Shown one piece after another: positions 3,529 through 6,286 of a stretch of DNA of 6,286 nt. The first letter of the stretch is position 1. Every line of letters begins with the position of its first letter. The notes below the pieces were generated by a model. It was not told where the DNA came from. It searched no databases and saw only the letters and a program-made list of their open reading frames with translations. Made by a program: the position numbers and the translations under genes. Source of the DNA: a bacterium. Its GTDB lineage: Bacteria > Sysuimicrobiota > Sysuimicrobiia > Sysuimicrobiales > Segetimicrobiaceae. The DNA is taken from the NCBI GenBank assembly GCA_035307765.1, contig DATGHU010000019.1, positions 1-6,286 of the forward strand. The letters are read 5' to 3'.

Positions 3529-6145
3529 ACGCGACCTTGATCGTCTTGTTGACGGGGAGTTGACGGATCCGTGTCCCGGTCAGTGCCGCGATCGCGTTAG
3601 TTAGTGCCGGCGCGGCGGACGGGACGCTGACCTCGCCGACACCGGTTGGTGGTTCGGTCGATTCGATCAGGTGGACCTCGATCGTCGGGGTGGACCGCAT
3701 CCGCATGACCGGATAGCGATCGAACTGTTGGGTGATGATCTCGCCGCCGTCGCCGAGGACAACCTCGCCCCACGCGGCGGCGCTGAGCCCGAACAGGAGC
3801 CCGCCCTCGACTTGCGCACGGATCAGATCCGGATTGACCTGGATTCCACAGTCCAGCGTGTAGACGATCCGGTCGATGCGGATGCGTCCGCGATCGTCGA
3901 GCGAGATCTCGGTGACCTGGGCGCTGTGGCTGAGGTAGCTGGAGCACGTAATTCCGCGCGCGTGGCCTTCCGGCGCTGCCGTGCCCCAGCCGACGATCTC
4001 CGCGGCCAGCTCGAGCGCGCGCAGCGTGCGCGGGTTCTCGGCGAGCAGATCTCTTCGCAGGTCGACGGGGTCGCGTCCCGTGGCGATCGCGAGCTCGTCG
4101 ATCGCCGACTCGCGCGCGAACTCGGTGTGGGAATTGCCGATCGAGCGCCAGGCCATAATCGGCACGCCCGACTCGAAGTTGGTCGAGCCGAACCTGACGT
4201 TCGGCAATGCGTAGGGGCCGTCGACGATCCCGGCGACCGTCATGTAGTCCACGCCACCCTTGAACAGGAAGTCACTCGCGATGGGCAGGTTAGACGAGAC
4301 CGGTTCGAGGACTACCGAGACCGGTTCGACGACCACCTCGTGGTGGATGGCGGTGACGTGACCGGCCGCGTCGGCGCCGGCGCGCACGCGGTGGGCGGCC
4401 ATCGGCCTGTAGTGGCCGGTCTTGAAGTCCTCCTCGCGCAGCGACTGGACCCTGACCGGGTACTTCCAGTCGAGCCCACGCGCGACCTGTGCGGCTTCGG
4501 CGGTCGGATCGTGGCTGGAGGTGCTGTGCAGCCCGAACGTGCCCCCGGCGAACGTCACGTGAACCTCGACCTGGTCCTGGTCGATGCCCACCGCGTCCGA
4601 GACCGCCATCTGGCTGTAAAGCGGGGTCTCGGTGCTCGCCCACACCTCCAGCACACCGTCCTCGCGCATCCGGCACACCGCGTTGTTGGGCTCCATCGCA
4701 GCGTGCGCGAGATACGGGAGCGTGTACGTGGCGTCGATCGTCGTCTGCGCGGCCGCAAGCGCGGCGTCGACGTCTCCCTCGTCGCGTGAAACGACAGCCT
4801 TCTCGGCTGACTCGAGCAGGCGGACGTGCTCGGCCATCAGCTCGCTCGAGCTGCGGCGCTCGGCTCCCGAGTCATCCCAGCTCACGTTCAGCGCGCGCAG
4901 ACCGCGCTGAGCGTCGGCGACGGTCTCGCCGACGACTGCCACCCCGGCGTCGATCGGGACAACGGCGATCACTCCGGCCTCGGCGAGGGCCGCGTCGTCG
5001 TCGACCGAGGCGACCTTCGCCCCGAACCGAGGCGGGTGGAGCACGACCGCCTCCACCAGTCCGGGAAGGCTCACGTCGATCGTGAACTGAGTCCGGCCCA
5101 AGATCTTCCCGGGACTGTCGACGAGCAGCCGCCCCTCGTGCCCGATCAGCCCAAACTCGGACGGGTCCTTCAGGCGCACGTCGTCCGGAACGGGCAGCTG
5201 CTCCGCCCGCGCTGCGAGCTCGCCGAAGCTTGCCTGCTTGCCGCTCGGGTGAGACAGCACGCCGCGGTCGACCGCGACCTCCCCGGGAGGGACCTGCCAC
5301 GCATCCGCCGCTGCCGCGACCAGGCGGGCCCGCGCCTGGGCACCGGCCATCCGGTAGCGCAGGAAGGATCCTTTGATCGAATTCGATCCCCCAGTCCACT
5401 GGTACACCCCGCCGGTGGCGGGATTGCCGTAGACATCGCCGTTCGGCCCGACTCCATTCGCCGCGTTGACCACGCGAACAGAATCGAAGTCCGCGTCGAG
5501 TTCCTCCGCTACCAGCGTGGCGAGCCCGGTGTGAACTCCCTGACCCATCTCGATCTGGGCGGAGAGCACGACGATCGTCCCGTCCTCACGCACGCGCACA
5601 TACGGGTGCACCGGATCGGCCATCTCCTCGGCCGTCAGCCGGTGCACCTCCGGCTCCGGGGGCGCCGTGAGCGGGCCAGGATCGTCCCCGGCGGCCAGGA
5701 TCGCCGCCGCGTCGTGGATCGCTGCTCGGATCCGCGCATAGGTCCCGCAGCGGCAGAGATTGCCGCTCATCCACTCACCGACCGCGGCGTCGTCGGGAGA
5801 CGGGTTCGAGCCCAGCAGCGCCACCGCGGCCAGCGTCTGGCCGGGCTGGCAGTAGCCGCATTGCACGACGTTGCCGCGGTGCCACGCGTCGCGGACCGCA
5901 TCGACCACCGGGCCTGAAGCCGCCTCTACCGTCACGACGTCCTTTCCGACCGCCCGCTCGGTTGCCGTCTGGCAAGACTTCGTGTTGCGGCCATCGAGCA
6001 GAACCGTGCACGCGGCGCACCAGCCCGCTCCGCACCCGAACTTCACGCCGTGCACGCCCAACACGTCTCTGAGCACCCAGAGCAGCGGGGTCTTCGCGTG
6101 CCGGTTGTCGACCTCGACCTCAGCACCATTGACGGTGAGCTTCAT
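3527..6145 (-). CDS. Fused molybdenum hydroxylase: [2Fe-2S] subunit plus molybdopterin subunit (IorA-IorB-like)
   Basis: An 872-residue enzyme of the xanthine oxidase family. Residues 1-150 are an IorA/CoxS-like iron-sulfur unit: Cys38, Cys43, Cys46 and Cys58 form the plant-type [2Fe-2S] site; Cys96, Cys99, Cys131 and Cys133 form the second cluster. After a proline-rich linker (about 153-180), residues 181-872 are the molybdopterin-cytosine-dinucleotide subunit of the isoquinoline 1-oxidoreductase / aldehyde dehydrogenase type. They include EMGQGVHTG (199-207), a glycine-rich loop AGGTFG (533-538), and GVGE near the end, whose Glu838 is the likely catalytic base. It should hydroxylate an aldehyde or N-heterocycle with water. 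IorB proteins usually start with a Tat signal; here the linker replaces it, so the enzyme is probably cytoplasmic. No FAD subunit is seen nearby. ATG 6145 is preferred over upstream starts because AGGAGG lies six bases before it. Substrate unknown. Confidence 0.88.
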   Translation of the reverse strand: MKLTVNGAEVEVDNRHAKTPLLWVLRDVLGVHGVKFGCGAGWCAACTVLLDGRNTKSCQTATERAVGKDVVTVEAASGPVVDAVRDAWHRGNVVQCGYCQPGQTLAAVALLGSNPSPDDAAVGEWMSGNLCRCGTYARIRAAIHDAAAILAAGDDPGPLTAPPEPEVHRLTAEEMADPVHPYVRVREDGTIVVLSAQIEMGQGVHTGLATLVAEELDADFDSVRVVNAANGVGPNGDVYGNPATGGVYQWTGGSNSIKGSFLRYRMAGAQARARLVAAAADAWQVPPGEVAVDRGVLSHPSGKQASFGELAARAEQLPVPDDVRLKDPSEFGLIGHEGRLLVDSPGKILGRTQFTIDVSLPGLVEAVVLHPPRFGAKVASVDDDAALAEAGVIAVVPIDAGVAVVGETVADAQRGLRALNVSWDDSGAERRSSSELMAEHVRLLESAEKAVVSRDEGDVDAALAAAQTTIDATYTLPYLAHAAMEPNNAVCRMREDGVLEVWASTETPLYSQMAVSDAVGIDQDQVEVHVTFAGGTFGLHSTSSHDPTAEAAQVARGLDWKYPVRVQSLREEDFKTGHYRPMAAHRVRAGADAAGHVTAIHHEVVVEPVSVVLEPVSSNLPIASDFLFKGGVDYMTVAGIVDGPYALPNVRFGSTNFESGVPIMAWRSIGNSHTEFARESAIDELAIATGRDPVDLRRDLLAENPRTLRALELAAEIVGWGTAAPEGHARGITCSSYLSHSAQVTEISLDDRGRIRIDRIVYTLDCGIQVNPDLIRAQVEGGLLFGLSAAAWGEVVLGDGGEIITQQFDRYPVMRMRSTPTIEVHLIESTEPPTGVGEVSVPSAAPALTNAIAALTGTRIRQLPVNKTIKVA

Positions 6146-6151
6146 CAGATT

Positions 6152-6157
6152 CCTCCT
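6152..6157 (-). promoter_or_regulatory. Ribosome binding site of the hydroxylase gene, overlapping the upstream stop
   Basis: AGGAGG on the minus strand, six bases before the ATG at 6145. Its first bases are the last two bases of the upstream TAG stop (6158-6156). The overlap decides the start and suggests translational coupling with the upstream gene. Confidence 0.8.
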
Positions 6158-6286
6158 AGGCGGGCGTGCCCTGGTCAATCCACTGCTGGAGTTTGTCGAC
6201 CTGGGAATCGGCCCAGGCGCCGTCGCAGGGCATCTGCCCGCTGCGCAGGGCGCCGACGATGGCGTCGGCGTGCTCGACGACGTCCT
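6156..6286 (-). CDS. C-terminus of a cytochrome-c-like hypothetical protein, truncated by window edge
   Basis: Only the last 42 residues are present, ending at TAG 6158-6156. The visible part includes HADAIVGALRSGQMPCDGAW and KLQQWIDQGTPA. The pattern (helix, G-x-MPC-D-G-x-W, then a helix ending W-I/V-D-x-G) recalls the C-terminal half of c-type cytochrome domains, where an MP pair supplies the haem methionine. It also recalls actinobacterial hypothetical proteins with the same MPCDG-W motif that, as I remember them, lack a haem-binding CxxCH. Whether this one binds haem cannot be seen, because the N-terminal part is outside. Its stop lies 10 bases before the hydroxylase ATG, so the two are almost certainly one operon. 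It could be an electron-transfer partner of the hydroxylase, which is inference. Confidence 0.7.
   Translation of the reverse strand, partial: DVVEHADAIVGALRSGQMPCDGAWADSQVDKLQQWIDQGTPA

Noticed and set aside
3671-4789. Long plus-strand open frame opposite the hydroxylase gene
   Set aside because: Its product is arginine/aspartate-rich low-complexity sequence caused by high GC on the opposite strand of a clear enzyme gene.
4826-5917. Second long plus-strand open frame opposite the hydroxylase gene
   Set aside because: Same reason: antisense shadow with no recognisable domain.
6146-6178. Upstream start of the hydroxylase at 6178
   Set aside because: It lies before the AGGAGG site and overlaps the upstream gene's end. 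The iron-sulfur domain begins normally at ATG 6145.

Overview
High-GC DNA, probably from an actinobacterium. The support is the codon use (G/C-rich third positions), a cutinase-family hydrolase, and a P-loop protein and VapB45-like antitoxin of types common in actinobacteria. I cannot resolve the genus. Both ends of the window cut through genes.

Layout. (1) 1-636, plus strand: 3' part of a cutinase-family esterase. (2) 637-997: no convincing gene, but a series of inverted repeats (669-691, 711-733, 732-758, 840-858). (3) 998-1618, plus strand: a P-loop (AAA_33-type) ATP-binding protein or kinase. (4) 1619-1829: convergent intergenic stretch with an AT-rich palindrome (1675-1688) and three copies of a short repeat. 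(5) 2669-1830, minus strand: a two-gene toxin-antitoxin module. A DUF433/VapB45-like antitoxin is followed 18 bases later by a DUF5615 PIN-like toxin. A good promoter sits almost on the antitoxin ATG, suggesting a leaderless mRNA. (6) 2670-3025: 356 bases without a gene, filled with further copies of the same repeat in both orientations. (7) 3436-3026, minus strand: a VOC (glyoxalase-fold) protein. (8) 6145-3527, minus strand: an 872-residue molybdenum hydroxylase in which the [2Fe-2S] subunit (IorA-like) and the molybdopterin subunit (IorB-like) form one chain. (9) 6286-6156, minus strand: C-terminal 42 residues of an upstream protein whose stop codon overlaps the ribosome binding site of the hydroxylase gene.

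The right half reads as a minus-strand operon: cytochrome-like partial protein, fused molybdenum hydroxylase, then the VOC protein, perhaps for oxidation of an aldehyde or N-heterocycle. A perfect ribosome binding site with no start codon lies on the hydroxylase stop, as if a gene had been lost there.

The main novelty candidate is the repeat family around the toxin-antitoxin module. Its core, on the strand where it reads forward, is AAACGACATGATGG, then CTGTCACGGGAC, then a hairpin and TCTCA. I find at least six copies or part copies: 1724-1762, 1760-1779, 1784-1806, 2704-2769, 2847-2900 and 2928-2976. Stem sequences differ between copies but stay paired, which suggests selection on structure or a mobile-element end. 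A diverged relative may lie at 711-758.
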